Origin: Nymphaea colorata
Lineage: Eukaryota > Streptophyta > Magnoliopsida > Nymphaeales > Nymphaeaceae
Assembly: GCF_008831285.2 (NCBI RefSeq)
Contig: NC_045149.1
Coordinates: 20,041,035-20,105,034 of the forward strand
Direction: 5' to 3'
Length of the DNA stretch: 64,000 bases
Positions 36,548-50,029 of this stretch are shown here, one piece after another. Each line of letters starts with the position of its first letter. The first letter of the stretch is position 1. The notes below the pieces were generated by a model. The model did no database searches, was not told where the DNA came from, and saw only the letters and a program-made list of their open reading frames with translations. The translations under genes and the position numbers were made by a program.

Positions 36548-39500
36548 TTACATGACATGAGTAGATACACTACCAGATGATTCATCATTCTCGGACTTGG
36601 GGACACCATATGCAACTTCTATATGTAGTTTGATAGTTCTTATAGACAGACCAGGGAACCGGTGGTTTCCAGTTGGCTGCATATCAACTTCAACAAAAGG
36701 CCAGTTCATGGCCTCAGCAGCTTCACATTCTTCAAGTCCATTGCCGATTACACAGAACTGGCTATTTGAATTGTTGAAACGATCCCTGATCCATGAAAAG
36801 CACTGGAGTTTTCCCACATCACAAGAGCTGTACACTGGAGAACAAAGGGGAGAATGGATTATATCAATCAGGCATGAAAAACAAAGAAATCTCTATCAAG
36901 GTTACTACAATATCTCAAAGGTTATGCTTTCACAATAACTCATTGCATAATCAGAAGCCCTCAAATGTCCTGTGCCTTCTGCCGTCTGTTTAGTGTTCAA
37001 AATAAGTGTTTTCTTTGTCCTCAATTCATGGAATGAAGAACATTGTTTCATTTTCTTTCACCATTTCAAGATGGATTTCCAAAGAGACTTTCATGTGATA
37101 TGATGGTTTTCTATCAGACAGTAAACTAGATACAAGAAGATAAACAATGACTTCGGACTGCAATAATCTATTTTTCACGTCTGGACAGTGGCTTGACTTT
37201 ACAAATAAGAAATAGATAGCTGCCATGATTCAGGGAAGACCATCTCAAGCACGTTTTACTTCTGAAAAGATTGAACTTTTTATCCCACCCTAATGTGAAT
37301 GACATGAGAGTCCAGTTATTCTATCTAAGATGAGAAAGAACGTAAAAATACTCCTGGAATATATCGAGTCTTGTAAGTTAAGCTCTCATCATTCAATAAG
37401 CATCCTGTAGTTTATACTTTATAGAAATTAGGGGCAATATAATCCTTACATGGGGACCAACCAATCCAACTTCAAGCATTGAAATCAGGTTCAACATGGA
37501 TGATTATCATAAGAAATTCCTCACATATCATAAGATTCCAGTTCTTGAAAATTGGTACTTCTCCAAATCCAGCAAACAGATGGGATTCTAGAATTACACT
37601 TTGGCGCAAATGCTTCTATGCATTCCTCCTCTGGTGGGTGAACCTTATACTCTCGTAAGCTTATGCACACTAGCTAGCAATCCACCATGTCTTTTATAAC
37701 ATTCGTCCAGTGGTTATGGCATTTTATTATATAATGTTAAATGCATGTACAACAGTACAAGAAGACACCAAGTCATATAACAAAAATTTGAAAAGGTCAT
37801 TCAACACAGACCCACATGATTATACCATACTTATGAAATCATGAGCACATGAAGCTACAGACTTCTGTAGTTGCTACAAATGAAGGGGCATCTAAGGGTA
37901 CACACTTAGTAGCAAATGCAGATTATACATTGCTCAAAAATATAAGATGGACTAACATTTCAGCTGAGTTCATTTGAGAAACTGTTTGACATTAACCCAG
38001 AGAACTGAATGCTAGGACAGGACAACATATGTAGAACACTGATGTGCGGGCCCAGAGGAAGTATGCGTTTTACAAGTAACTAAGTGCAGGTAAACGCCCT
38101 AAACATAGAAAACAAAATTTATACTTGCCCAACTCCAGCTGTGCTTACCATTTGTAGATGGAATAAAATCATTGAGCCGAAACAGCAAGCACTTGACAAG
38201 ACTGGGAACTAAAGCCCCAGAAGTGACGAGGACATGGATGCATCGACCTGCTTCATCAATGTTTTTGGCACCATCTTCTGGGCTATTTCCTCTACAACAT
38301 GCCAATAAGGACCGTGCTACATAACAAAAAACAGAACATCAGATGGTACCAGAACCTCTCATATGCTAATCTTAGAGAGTTAGATAAGCCACAGAAAGGC
38401 TAATTTGTCAAAATCCTAGATTCAGAAACCAAATAAAGAGAAAACAAATTTCATTTGCAAATGACTTGCCGAAAGAAGTTACTTGGATATCATTCCCATC
38501 TAAAATGAAGCTAATTTGTCCCAGCTTTGATCTATACTTGTCTTTAAGATCTTCTAAAAAGATATCACTGCAAAGTGACCAAAACACAAATACATGTTCT
38601 GCAGTCTAAGGCAATGGCTTACACAAGCACAGAAACTGAACTTCTGTTTCCAAACATGAGGAAGCCAGGCAATCACTTACATCAACAAACAGCTCCAGTA
38701 AGAAGACCTTAAGTATCTGCATTTTGACTGATCACAATCATCTGACTAAGGGGAGATTTTACATAAACCTCCTGAACATTTGATTGGTCAACCATAATTA
38801 TGAGCCTTGATTGGGCATATACCAATACCTGATTGACCTGGCCAAGTTGTCATATGGCTTCCAGGTAAGACAAATCTAGAAAAGCTCAACCTACTTGATT
38901 ACAGCACGAATTTGCAGGGCAAACTTGAGTTTACATATTGTTATTTGTTAGTGATATGAATTTGTCCTTATAACTTATAAGTGAATAGGAACGTGTTAAG
39001 GCAACACTAGCATGCACCTCAGAGGAGCAGAGGAGAAAAATGAAAATCTGATATTTGTTTATTAAAAGCCATTTGAGGCTTAATCATGGCTCAAAATAAA
39101 TCAAGGATTAATTTGAAAAAAGAAAAACCACTTTGACCAAGACTGTGAATGAAGCATCAAGACCACATCCATAATCTGAAAGTTCACATAAGTAAACATC
39201 TCGTTGCTAGAAAATATGGCAAATTCACTTGTGTAGCACCAAACTTTTTGAAAGGAAAACATATTTCCTCTTTTAATTTGGTAAAAAGGCATAACCTGCA
39301 ACAAGCTAAAGTCCAATCGTTGTTATGTAGTAAATCTCTAACCAATCAACTGCCACTACATAGATGAATTTTACAGCCCAAAGTGAAAGTAAAAACAATA
39401 TTGTAGAGGTGCATACCTGATGAAAGCCAACCATCAGTGTAGTGATCTGTCGAACTGTAAAGATCATGCCACAGTTTAATTGTCCTTTCATCAAGAAGAT

Positions 39501-41785
39501 CATCCAGACCCTGCAGTAATTATATACACTTAGTTATTTGGCTTAAAACTAAAAGCTAGTGAACCACAACAAGCTCCAGCCCTCAAATAAAATAAATTTC
39601 CACAATCAAATTGAAACTTTTAAGCGTTTGAAGTAAAAGAGACTAATTTGAGTGCTTTCACAATTGTTTTCCAGCTATGCCTTCATTGTAGGCCACAGAT
39701 CTATAGGAATTGTACTCCTTGTTTGAAGAGCAGCATGCCAAAAAGGAAGGGCTCAGTTGTCTGTAGGACATGCATGTCAGCACAGAGAGGATGTACAAAT
39801 AAAGAAGGAAAGATGAAACAGATGATCAGAAAGAGGAGCTTTCTCCATCTCCTACCATGAGCTTCCCTGGTGAGCTACCAGGAATAGAAGTGCCCATCAC
39901 TTCTCAATCACACAATTCTTCCCTGCACAATGGTTGTTTGACCTTCTTATGCAGAGGATTCTTCGGCCTGATTCACAGGTTCCATGCCTTTGTGTGGCAG
40001 TGGTGCTCATTTTCAACTCAAGGTCAGAGATACTCTAAAAGCTTGAAGAAAAAGAATCATATGCCGATTGCTGATTCATTTGCTTCTCTATTCTACAGGT
40101 ACCACCAAATTTCCTGACTTTCCTACTTAACTGAAGCACCCCATAGTTACGCCTGAGCATTTTGGCCACTGTGCATATATGTTGAAGAAACTTAGAGGGC
40201 AATATAGTTCTAGAGCAGCTCATTCTGACAGTGTTTTTAAAACGTAGGATACAGAAACCATATTCATACCCTAAAGACACCAAATAACAAACGTACTAAT
40301 CTCTGGGATTCAACAACAAAAAGTAAATGATGTACTCATGGGCAAACACTAACTAGGGAAAGAGAAACTATGAGAAGCAGATCAACTTAGAGTCAATGAG
40401 AAAGAAACATTATTCAAGATAGTGACCTGTAAAACATAAATTGCTAACAGCTCCCAGTTGATACCTGAGCATATCTTTTAGCCATAACACGGTAACGATA
40501 TGCCAGCTTCCTGTTGTTCGAATCATCATAAGAATGACTAAGGCCATCCTTCGTGAAATCATAGCATGACAAATCCCTACCATCATCATACTCACTCAGA
40601 CAATGAAGATATGGCTCACTGAAGTCCCCAATCTGCTCCAATACATGACAAAACAACTTGTGAACCATATATACTAACGAAATTTTTAAAAAATCTCAGA
40701 TATGTGGAAAGGGAGAAAGATACCTGCTCATAGAAGAAAAAACTATCACAGACATGCAGAATGTGCGTTGCCCAACATTTACCTAGCTCAAATCCTCTTT
40801 TAATGTCTTTTGAACCATTAAAAGCACCTCCATATGTCCCATTCAACAAAGACTGCAGTAATATAAGAGTCTCGTCCATGTCCCATATGTATATGGTTCT
40901 TTTCTCATTCACCGAACTATTGCTCTTTACAGCAGAATGCCTTTTTCCGTGTAGACCATGACAAGGAGCAGAACATTGCCCTTTGTCGTAGCTTGCATCA
41001 GCTAGTTGCCCATGCATGCCCTAGAACACCAATCGATATAACAACAATCAGGATCACACCCTTTGACTAATGACATGAAGCTCAGACATGCTTTGCGGAT
41101 TGTACAAGATAATCCAACATCCATGTATCAAGGATAGAAAATAATCTCAAAACTCAAAAGGCCTATGCATTTCATCGACTCCATCTACATGAAGCTTATT
41201 TAAATTAATTTTAATCTAAAATATTTTCAGGTAGAAAAGTAAAAGAACTAAAACGACCATAAAAACGAACATAAAGGAACAATAAAAAAAAATGTCTCTC
41301 TGTATCTGTTTTAACCGTTATTAGGTTAGCACATTCTGTTAGAAGGCAAATAGTTAAAATTCCAACCCCAAGAACATGAAAGGGATAAACCACCAAAAAG
41401 TAACTCCCATTCCTAACTAAAGAACTAGTATTTTGCTGCTGCGTCTATCCACGAGAAACAGATTATCGATGATAAAGAACGTCAGCGGGACCAACATCAC
41501 AAACCAACAAATCCTCCAAAAGAACTTCACAGAAGTTTGTTTTCCGTCACATAGAGACAAAAATCCAACAACACAAAACAAAAAAAAAAATACAAGGAAG
41601 AACTAATCATGTGCCTCCTAACTTTCTTTATATGTTTAACCTCAAGAGCAATACAGCTTTCAATAGCAATAATGCCCAACCTCCTAACTTAGAGAAACTC
41701 AGTAGTAAACTAAATCAATCAAAAAAAGAAATTGGGGAGTTCAAATTCCGGAGAACAGTACCTCTTCCAGGGAGATTTGAGCCAT
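36548..41785 (-). CDS. EYA: Plant Eyes-absent (EYA) homologue, HAD-type Tyr phosphatase-like
   Basis: A haloacid-dehalogenase-fold protein of the EYA family, whose Arabidopsis member is a metal-dependent protein tyrosine phosphatase. Coding exons on the minus strand are 41785-41762, 41020-40724, 40632-40465, 39510-39417, 38316-38149 and 36834-36548, total 1038 nt, giving 345 aa plus TAA. All introns are GT-AG. After a weakly conserved N-terminus (about 48 residues) comes the nucleophile motif [13 protein letters not shown] (D55, D57), then [20 protein letters not shown]. Later motifs are [55 protein letters not shown]-type sequence (here [15 protein letters not shown]), [14 protein letters not shown] (motif Lys K259) and [20 protein letters not shown]. 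The final acidic metal-ligand motif reads IGNGLEE, with Asn at 282 where EYA proteins normally have Asp (IGDG). Everything else looks intact, so this may be a weakened or inactive enzyme. The exact start depends on an 8-codon first exon. Confidence 0.92.
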
Positions 41786-43734
41786 TTTTCGTGGATCTTT
41801 AGTGTGGCAGGCTCAAATGAAACAGGTGGAGGGGGGGAGACCGGCGGATGGGTCGTCTCCATCTAACAAGAGGCAGCTGAGGGAGCGCCTTTATAGGCTT
41901 CGCCTCCAAGCGGGTTTGGACGAATAGCCGTTGGTTTTCATGGAGGAGGGCCTACCTGGTACCGAGGGCATTTTGAACATTTTGCCTTGTGGATAACCAC
42001 GAGCTACATGGGAAGACGGGAACATCCACAAAATTCCAAGTTGTACAATCGCTATAAGTCAAGAACACAACTTTTCCGCCACTGTTCCAACCAGCGTAAT
42101 AAGAATCTGCTGAATCTGTCGACTGGAATCGAATAAACCGGTGCAACCAATTGAGGGGTTACTCGTTACTTTTCTATTTCTGTGTCTATTCATATTTTTT
42201 AAATAAAATAAAATATTTATTTTCTGATTCTACGACTGACTTCGCTGAATCTATGAATTGCTTGATTCACCAACTTAGCACTCATCGACGAATGGGTTCA
42301 AATTTCAATTTCTGTAACACTGGTTTTCAGCGTCATAAGAGAAAAGATTCTTCAGCCCGTCTCTTTAATTCAATTTTTTGGGTAAATATAGCTATGGCGA
42401 GAATGTCTCGACCAACGTTTTTTATTTTTTATTTTTGCGAAGAAATTGGAAGCTTGATTACCATGGTATGATTTCGTTTGGCTTAAGACATCATAGTCAT
42501 ATATTTCAATACTTCAAATTGTTGATTTATAACAACAAATTTGAAATATTTGGTTCGAGAGGGCATAAAAAATATCATGAACTTGTAGTTCGTACATCTT
42601 AAAACTCTCAAAATTAGAAACCTTTCCTCCTTGTCACCAACTGTAAATGTCACAAACGCCGATTTAATCCTACAAGATAACTGAAAGTTTCTTAAGCAAA
42701 TTATGGTTGTAAACAAATGAAATGAAGAAACAGGAGGAGATTCTTGAGCTCCATCCAACGACAGCTGCCCGATGTAATGCATCGGGTGGGTATGATTTAA
42801 TGTGCTGTGAGAGCTTGGAGGATTTCTATGTTGAGACTTAGATGGAGAAATCCACAAATCCAAACAAATAAAATGAGGTATTGAATGTTGTGTGGAGAAG
42901 AAAATCTTCTTCCGAACAAAAAACAAAAGACTGAGGTGATGGCTAATTAATATTCATAGCATATTGGAAGAAGATACTTCGAAGAGGCTCGAGCCCTTCC
43001 TCCTTTTTCTTTTGCTACGAGATTAAGACAACTTTGAGACCTGAGTGAAAAACAAGACACGGGTGCTTTTTTAGATTTTTAAATACACTTTTTGAAGGAG
43101 GGCTTTAAAAAAAGCATACATTTCAAGTTTTTTTAAAGATCAAAGGTATGTTTGACTGCTCAAATTGATCAATTTTTTAGGAAATGTCGGAGATGGCAAC
43201 GAATTTGGCTTCATTATTCAACAGGCTCGAGTATATTCTTCTCTTTATACGTTACCATTTTCCTTCGTTTTAAACTTTCTGAATGCTAAAGTCACTTATA
43301 TGCGGTCAGACTGATGCCCATGAATGATTGAGGAAAGAGAAAAAGAGAAAGGAGAAATTATGTGAATATTCACATAGTAAAGGGCCATAATGCGCATTAT
43401 GCATTTTCAGGGTCGTTGTCACATTTTCATGTGTTACTCTTTTAACTGTAAACTGTGATAAGTACGACATTCAAGTTGAAGGATCTATTCATTTAACAAG
43501 ATAGAACCTTAAAGAAATAAAGGCATAGTTCTTAAGGTTTTACATGGAAGGCAGTCAATAAATCGGGTTCAGAGCCTGTACCATTTGTCATATACACACA
43601 TTTGGATTCAAATTTGTATTCAAGAAGCATATTCAAAGACAAATTTTATGTTCACAATCTGAATCTGTTATTGTACTTTACATCCTAAAACTTTAAACAA
43701 ACAACCACGTCCATTAGGATATGTTAAAAACTGG
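41786..43734. other. EYA upstream region and spacer
   Basis: The EYA promoter and 5' UTR should lie just above 41785; that stretch is GC-richer up to about 42150. A 147-codon minus frame at 42483-42926 has no recognisable domain and I do not call it. The remainder is A+T-rich spacer. Confidence 0.35.
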
Positions 43735-43960
43735 CTCACAAACTGTATGAATACTGGATGTAGGATGTTTTATTTAAAATTGAATAAAAACTAGAGTCTA
43801 ACAAAATATTTATTCAAAACGAAATCCCGTCGGATATAATTTCTTAAATCTGATTTGATTTCCTAGTCAAATCAAATGTTGTTTTCTTTTGGCATATCCA
43901 TTTTTTAAAGCAATTTAATTGGATATGATCCAAATCCAATTCATAGGCATCCTGCCATAA
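43735..43960. repeat. Dispersed repeat, copy A (pairs with about 60292-60530)
   Basis: Begins CAAACTGTATGAATACTGGA, then TGTAGGATGTTTTATTTAAAA; the copy at 60296 reads CAAACTGTATGAATATTGGA, then TATAGGAAATTTATTTAAAA. Both continue into diverged TCGGATAT/AATCTGAATC-like words, suggesting an old transposon family. Ends were not resolved. Confidence 0.6.
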
Positions 43961-46069
43961 AATGAATCATGGGTCCATTTTGTTCAGTTTTGTGAATTTA
44001 AAATGAATTCATTATTATCTGCACCTTGCACCTTTCTTCGATAAAGCACGAAATATATAAAAAAATCGGAAACATGTGATAATAAAACTGCGTCATTATC
44101 GTGTTAAGTTCCACATGATGCAACCCGATCATATAATAAAATAGATTAAGTTTCCTTGAGAAAGGGGTCCCCCGCATGCCAATTTATATCCTAATCCTTT
44201 ACAGCTAGATCTAGTGTTTGATGAAGACATTAAGTCTTTGAAAAACACTAAAATAAAGATTAATAGGTTCAAGCCTAGATGTCAAATATCTGGCTTGATC
44301 ACGACTCATGGTTTGAAACACAGCAAACATTTAATAGGTGAATAGGAAGAGTATTTCATCTTACCGATAAGAAGAGAAGTGAAGCTCCTCTCCAACCTAT
44401 CGTTTCTCATGGCATAAGGCCTGCATCCGGTGACTCAGGATGTCGCCCCTGCTACTTTTCAACTTGCATGTCAGTGATCCTCAAACGATTTGAAACGAGA
44501 AACTGACTTATTATGAGTCTCATGCTTGACGATACATGCTTCAAATATGAAACATTTTTTATTTTATTAAATATTTAAAATATTTAATAAATTATTTTTA
44601 AATAAAAAAAATGAAGGTAGCCCAGTATGGACCAATGGGTGTCGGCAAAAAAAGGGTCAACAAACTTATATGATGTTCACACTGATATGATTGTTTTGGT
44701 TATTATTGGAACCAACTGATAAGTACGTGACATTTTGTTCTTTCACACGGATTGCAAGATAGATCACCTCTTGTATTCCATTCATGTGCGCTGCGTGGGG
44801 ACATGGATCAGTTTCAAAGCCTCTTTTTCTTCCTTTGTCAATGGCGGTGAGAATTACTTAGTTCGTAAGTTTCCCGAGGAAGAGATAGGATAACGGCAGC
44901 AGCCATTTGACGCAAGCCACCTTTGATTTTTCTTGCAGATGACACAATCTTCTTCTTCTTCTTCAATACTGCAACGATTAGAGATCTTCGCTCCGAAGTG
45001 TAGATTGAAGGGCATATACTCTGAATAGGTCCAAACCCCTTGCCCATAATTAAAATCTATTTTATTTCAGTTTTATTAGATCTTTTATGTGTTTTCTCTT
45101 ATTAAAAGGCCCTTTTTGAAGGGCAGGTGTGGTTCATTTAGGGGATGAAAATGAATTGGTGGTGATTAGCCCTAATTCCTTTCCCCTTTTATGTTCTTTT
45201 CTTCATTTTCATTTGATTTATCATTTTCTTTGGTTTGTGCTTATATAACACTACATCAGAAACGGAGACACCACGTTCAAGATGGAAGACATGGCTGCAC
45301 TGGTTTAATTTAACATGTCTCCATGACCTCTATAGGTCTGCACATGTACCCTCAATTTTTATGGAAGTCTACAACCCAAGGGTGCTTTTGTTGCAGTCAT
45401 TAAGTCAGGTAACAACTACAAATATCAACGACGAAAAGCCTTGTAGTCTCAGTAAATGGAACCTCCGCAGAGTCACGTATATGCATGTCCATGTAGATGG
45501 AGGAACAGAGACTTCTAACGATAAGAACTCTTCAGAAATTAAGAAAACAGATAGAACATCGATCCTCCTGCCTGTTCAATTCGAATCCGAGTTCTGAATG
45601 ACCAAATAAATGGACAGACCGAGCCAGACCAACCTAATAAGACCATCCAATCCACTGGGTGGGCTGAAAATCTCATCAGGGTCTAAACTCAATATAAGAG
45701 AGCTCCACCAAACATAAAATTCATAGTTTGCAGCACATCAGATATCGACAAGTGAACTTTGCAAGCTCTAATCGACTGAAAATTGGTAAAAACACATTTA
45801 AATGAATGAAACAGAGGTTTTCTTCCAATGAGATAAGAGTGGGTTATACAGGTAATCCTTGGTATGTTTACAAGCCTTCCACCATGTTTTCCTAAGTGGA
45901 TCCAGTACAAACTAATAGCTACATGGCTGTGATATGTACAAAACAGAGAACCTTATACCTTATAGTACAACTGAACTGCTCTCTACAGCCCTTGTATAAG
46001 TGTTACATAAATAATGAACCAACAAAGATGTATAACAGCAACACGAACTCTATTTGCGACAAGAAAAAA
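43961..46069. other. Spacer upstream of the PIRL 3' end
   Basis: No supported gene. Frames at 44838-45047 (minus) and 45235-45597 (plus) have no family match and lack splice or codon support. A palindromic A/T stretch with AAATATTTAAAATATTTAATAAA lies at about 44567-44590. Sequence nearest 46070 should be the PIRL 3' UTR. Confidence 0.35.
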
Positions 46070-49054
46070 CTATCCTGACGCTTTTTCAGCTTGCTGTTTT
46101 GAACAAAAGGAGAGAAACCAAAAGCAGAAACAACTTCCATTATCGGGCCGTGTCTCCTTATCCCTCTCCGTGACATGCTCAGCCATGTATCTTACAACTT
46201 CCTGTGTAATGGAAGCACAGTATAAATAGGAAGAGATCAATAGTGAATGGAACTTGCAAGAAAAAAAATATGATTGTAATGAACAACCTGAGCCCCCAAC
46301 TTCACAATATCTTGGGGTGGCAACTCCAGTGGTGTTTCATCAGCATGAAGCACTTGTAAATTTGACAGCATTGCAAAAGAGTCTGGTAGGGCTCTAATCT
46401 GGTTGCTGCTGACATCTAATTCTTCCAGCAACTCGAGGTTACCAATTGAAACAGGTAATGACTTCAATGCTGTAAAATTCTTTCCTATATTTAACTTCAC
46501 AAGGCTGGTAACCAGGCACAAACTATCAGGTACTGATTCAAGACTGTTAAAACTGATGTCAAGTTCCTTGAGTTTTGCAAACGGTGCCATGGTTGGTGGA
46601 AACCTCTCAATCCTATTGTAGCGGGCAGTCAAAATCTCCAAAGAATTGAGATCCCCTATTGTGTCTGGAAGCGCTTCTAGTGTATTGCAATTGGCTCTAA
46701 GCTCAAGAAGAGAAGAGCAAGACCCAATCGTTTGAGGGAGTTCCTCCATATCATTGTTTTCTATATTTAGCATTCTCAGATTGGTTAGGTTTCCAATAGT
46801 TTCTGGAAGTGCAGAAAATCTATTTCTACTGATATCAAGATTTATGAGGCTTGAAAGGTTTCCAAAAGTGGTCGGTAAAGATCTCATGCGATTATCATGT
46901 AAGTCGAGATCACTCAGCATCGAGAGTTCCCCGAAGGAACTAGGCAGGTTTATCAGTTGGTTTGAATGAATGTCCAATTTCTTCAAGGATTTGAGACAAC
47001 TGATTGTGGTCGGAAGAGCCATTATTTTGTTTTCTCCTAAACATAGAGTAACAAGATTAGACAGATTCCCTAAAGAGATAGGTAGCCACTCCACCTGATC
47101 CATCAACATCTCTTGAAGACAAAGTACCGTAACTCCCATTACTGCAGACGTCTCAATTAACTTTGCTACGTCTGCCAAACTCAGTTTCTTCATCTCCCCT
47201 TCTGTACAAATTGGACAAAAGAACTTTAAAATCAGAAAGTTAAATGTACAACAGAGAGGTGTCAACATATGTGACTATGCACACATGTAAGTGCACAGAT
47301 GTGTACGTTCATGTGATGCACGACCACCTAGTAGATCACAGGGAAGCATTATACCCTGGAGTTTGTGAAAAAAAAATTGTTTACTCCAATTAATCATGCC
47401 CTTGAACTACAAGTTTATGGAATGGAAATGAAACAGATGAGAATTAAAGATACCCTTTGTGGAAGAATAAGTAATACTAAAAGCTTTTTCTGCTAATACA
47501 ACTGCATCTGCCAATTGTGCAAGATCAAGAAATGGAGCATGTTTTTTTCAATTGAAGCATGAGTCTGGAACAGAACGTCAATTCCCAGTAAAGTGTAAGG
47601 ATAAAACCACCCCGACGGAGGGATATTATAGCAACACTTCTTCTAGAGAGATGTAGCTGCTCCGCATGATTTCTAGTTTCAATTGAAAACTTTACATTTA
47701 CACAGATAATGAGAAAAAGTACAGATGCCTTATCAACTGAACTATAGCAAGGGATTAAATTTACTTGCAATGATACCAAAAAACTCAAAACCTGTGCACA
47801 AGAAAATTGCATTCACAGATCACGACTTGTCTTTCCTTTATTCAATAAAGTGTGGGGTTAGGCAGATCTCTTCCAGGACAAAGAACAAGAAACAACATTA
47901 AGGTTGGGAAGTAAATCATGTTCCTCAGAATTAGTTCACTTGACTGACCCAAGCTAGCTAATTTCTAGCCAGATAAGCAAAATCTTCTGGACTCATTGCA
48001 TAGCCAAAACTGGAGAAAGAAAAATGGCTAACATCTGAGATTTCTAATCCTTTTTTCCTTCATGGTTCCTTTTTTTCTTTTTCTTCTGCTCTTTGCACGT
48101 CTGCATATGTGCCTGCTTTTTCTGGCCTATATAGCTCACCCAATACATCCTCAGACCATTTTCTGACTATGGTGCTACCGACAATATTCTGATATTTTTA
48201 TGTGGAAGCGAGAATTGTTTGCCTACCTCATGACTCCTGATGCTCAGAACTAGAAAAGGAATAGTAAGTCATTCAGGAGCAACCATGAATGACAATTCCT
48301 AAAGCATATACAGCAAAATTGTGCTATAATATAGAACTTGTCGAGACGCCCATGTGCTGTACCAGAACCCAGATCGGGTGATCAATTTAGCAGAAGTTGA
48401 ATGCCTTAAGCCTTGAGCCAGATACAAAAGGGTCGCTTTATATCTGTTCGTAAACATCGTTACGAAAGATACATAGGTACATCCTAAATCATGAGAAGTC
48501 TCAAAATTACTTACAATTCCCATTAAATTCTGTTTTTAATTGTCATTCAAATGTTCAAATGCATGCGTTCTTCAATGAAATCGATTCGAACAATTTCCTA
48601 CACCTAATAGTAAACTTACAAAACAGTAGAGACATAGTTATGCAATTGCAGTATCAACATCTGCAACTACAGAAATTGACTAATAAAACAGAAAAAAAAA
48701 ATCCTTCCCATTTTATAAAAGTGATAAACGGATAATTTCATCACACAAGAACATGACAAATCTAAAGAATTTGGTGGAAAGAAAAGGTCAAAAAGAAAAA
48801 AAAAAAAATCCTCTTTCCGCCTTCAGAGAACCTTCCCGTCAATTCCATTAGCTACATGCAGCATACCATAACATCTAATAGAGACTCAACAACAGGTCTG
48901 AAAAAAAAGGCAGAAATAGAAAAAGAAGAAAAGGAATAAACCAAGGTGAGGCAAAGAACTTAATCAAGAAATTACCATCTTTGATAAAATAATCCTTCAC
49001 TAAACCCATTGAGGCATCAGACTGTCCCTTCCCCTCGTCACCACAACCCTTCAT
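46070..49054 (-). CDS. Plant intracellular Ras-group-related LRR protein (PIRL), short form
   Basis: A cytoplasmic leucine-rich-repeat protein related to animal Ras-group LRR scaffolds (Shoc2-like), closest to the PIRL4/5/6 group as I recognise it. Minus-strand coding exons are 49054-48976, 47201-46288 and 46201-46070, total 1125 nt, giving 374 aa plus TAG. Introns are GT-AG. Exon 1 encodes a 26-residue leader from MKGCGDEGKGQSDASMG. Exon 2 (residues 27-331) starts EGEMKKLSLADVAKLIETSA and carries roughly ten LRRs of about 23 residues with LPxxIGxLxxLxxLDIxxN spacing, for example LPETIGNLTNLRMLNIENN and LPVSIGNLELLEELDVSSN. Exon 3 gives EVVRYMAEHVTERD and a Cys/Phe/Trp-rich end (CFCFWFLSFCSKQ). 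The long N-terminal helical region of PIRL1/4/5/9 is absent: either a short paralogue or a missed upstream exon. The 5' end is the uncertain part. Confidence 0.88.
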
Positions 49055-50003
49055 GTATCTGATTGTGGCAGCAATACTCTAAAAGAGGAACAGGAAGAGC
49101 AAGAGCAAGCAAACGAAGTTAGTCTATGGGGAAAGAAAAACACCACCAATCTGAAATTGGGAAGAAGTTATATCCACAAAACCACCACCAATCTGAAATT
49201 ATGTGACTACCAAGAGGGACCAGCATGGGAAAAGAAACTCTCGAGCACGCTTTTCATCGAGAAAATCCAGAATCACCTTCTCCTGTCCACTGGATGAGTC
49301 AAACCCGAAGAACACAGGATTCTTGCTTTGCTCCGCGCAGAGGCCGACCACAATATGAGCTTGTCCACCCTCTTAATTTTAAATTTGCCTCTATGGATAA
49401 TCTACTTTTAACTTACATCTTCGTGCCCCCTCCTGAACATATATCTTCGTGATTTTGCCGCCAGTTGTGGCTAATTTGAGGATGACGTGCCTCATGTTTC
49501 AGGTATTTGAACTTACCCGTCAATTTGTGAGAGCAATTATATGTCTGCCGATCGGAGCAACGCCGCTCTGGCTGCTCTCCCACCGGAGGCGTGTCCATAG
49601 GAGGGGGAAGGCTTTCACGCCCTCCTCTCGAGTGTAATTAACTTTTTTTTTTCAACCGGGTGGAACCCACAAATTTAATTAAATTTACCAAAAGATGCCC
49701 GCCGTTTTAGCATATGGTTTAAGAGTTAAGGTATTTTTATCTGCGAGGTCAAAATATACTAACCATATAACCTAATTTTAAGTTATTAAAAATAATCCAC
49801 AAAATAAATAGTAAAACGTCTTACTAGCAACATGCTTGGATTTTTATGATCCTACAAATTACAAAATTATTGTTGAATAATTATTTATTGCTGGCTAAGG
49901 TAAATGGGTATTTCTCCTATAACTCTAGAAATTACTCATTTTTTCTTTAATTTTTTTACATCTCCTTTTAGCCATGTTCAGCTCCAATCAAATTTTGAGT
50001 TGT
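49055..50003. other. PIRL upstream region
   Basis: The exon 1 acceptor-like TTTTAG lies a few codons upstream of the chosen ATG, so a 5'-UTR (or further coding) exon probably sits between 49080 and about 49620. The phrase ACCACCAATCTGAAATT occurs twice, at about 49142 and 49183. A small minus frame at 49413-49598 is not recognisable. Confidence 0.35.
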
Positions 50004-50029
50004 TCTCTCTCTCTCTCTCTCTCTCTAGT
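50004..50029. repeat. (CT)n microsatellite
   Basis: A run of about 12 CT units in A+T-rich spacer. Confidence 0.9.

Noticed and set aside
39640-40120. Plus-strand frames inside an EYA intron
   Set aside because: No recognisable protein, and the segment is fully within an intron of the opposite-strand gene.
42483-42926. 147-codon minus-strand frame
   Set aside because: Longest orphan frame, but its composition is spacer-like, it has no recognisable domain, and no splice partners are visible.
45235-45597. 120-codon plus-strand frame
   Set aside because: No family resemblance and no promoter or splice support.
47202-47268. N-terminal extension of the PIRL LRR exon starting at 47268
   Set aside because: It reads through a good 3' splice site (TTTGTACAG before 47201); the upstream exon at 48976-49054 joins in frame instead.
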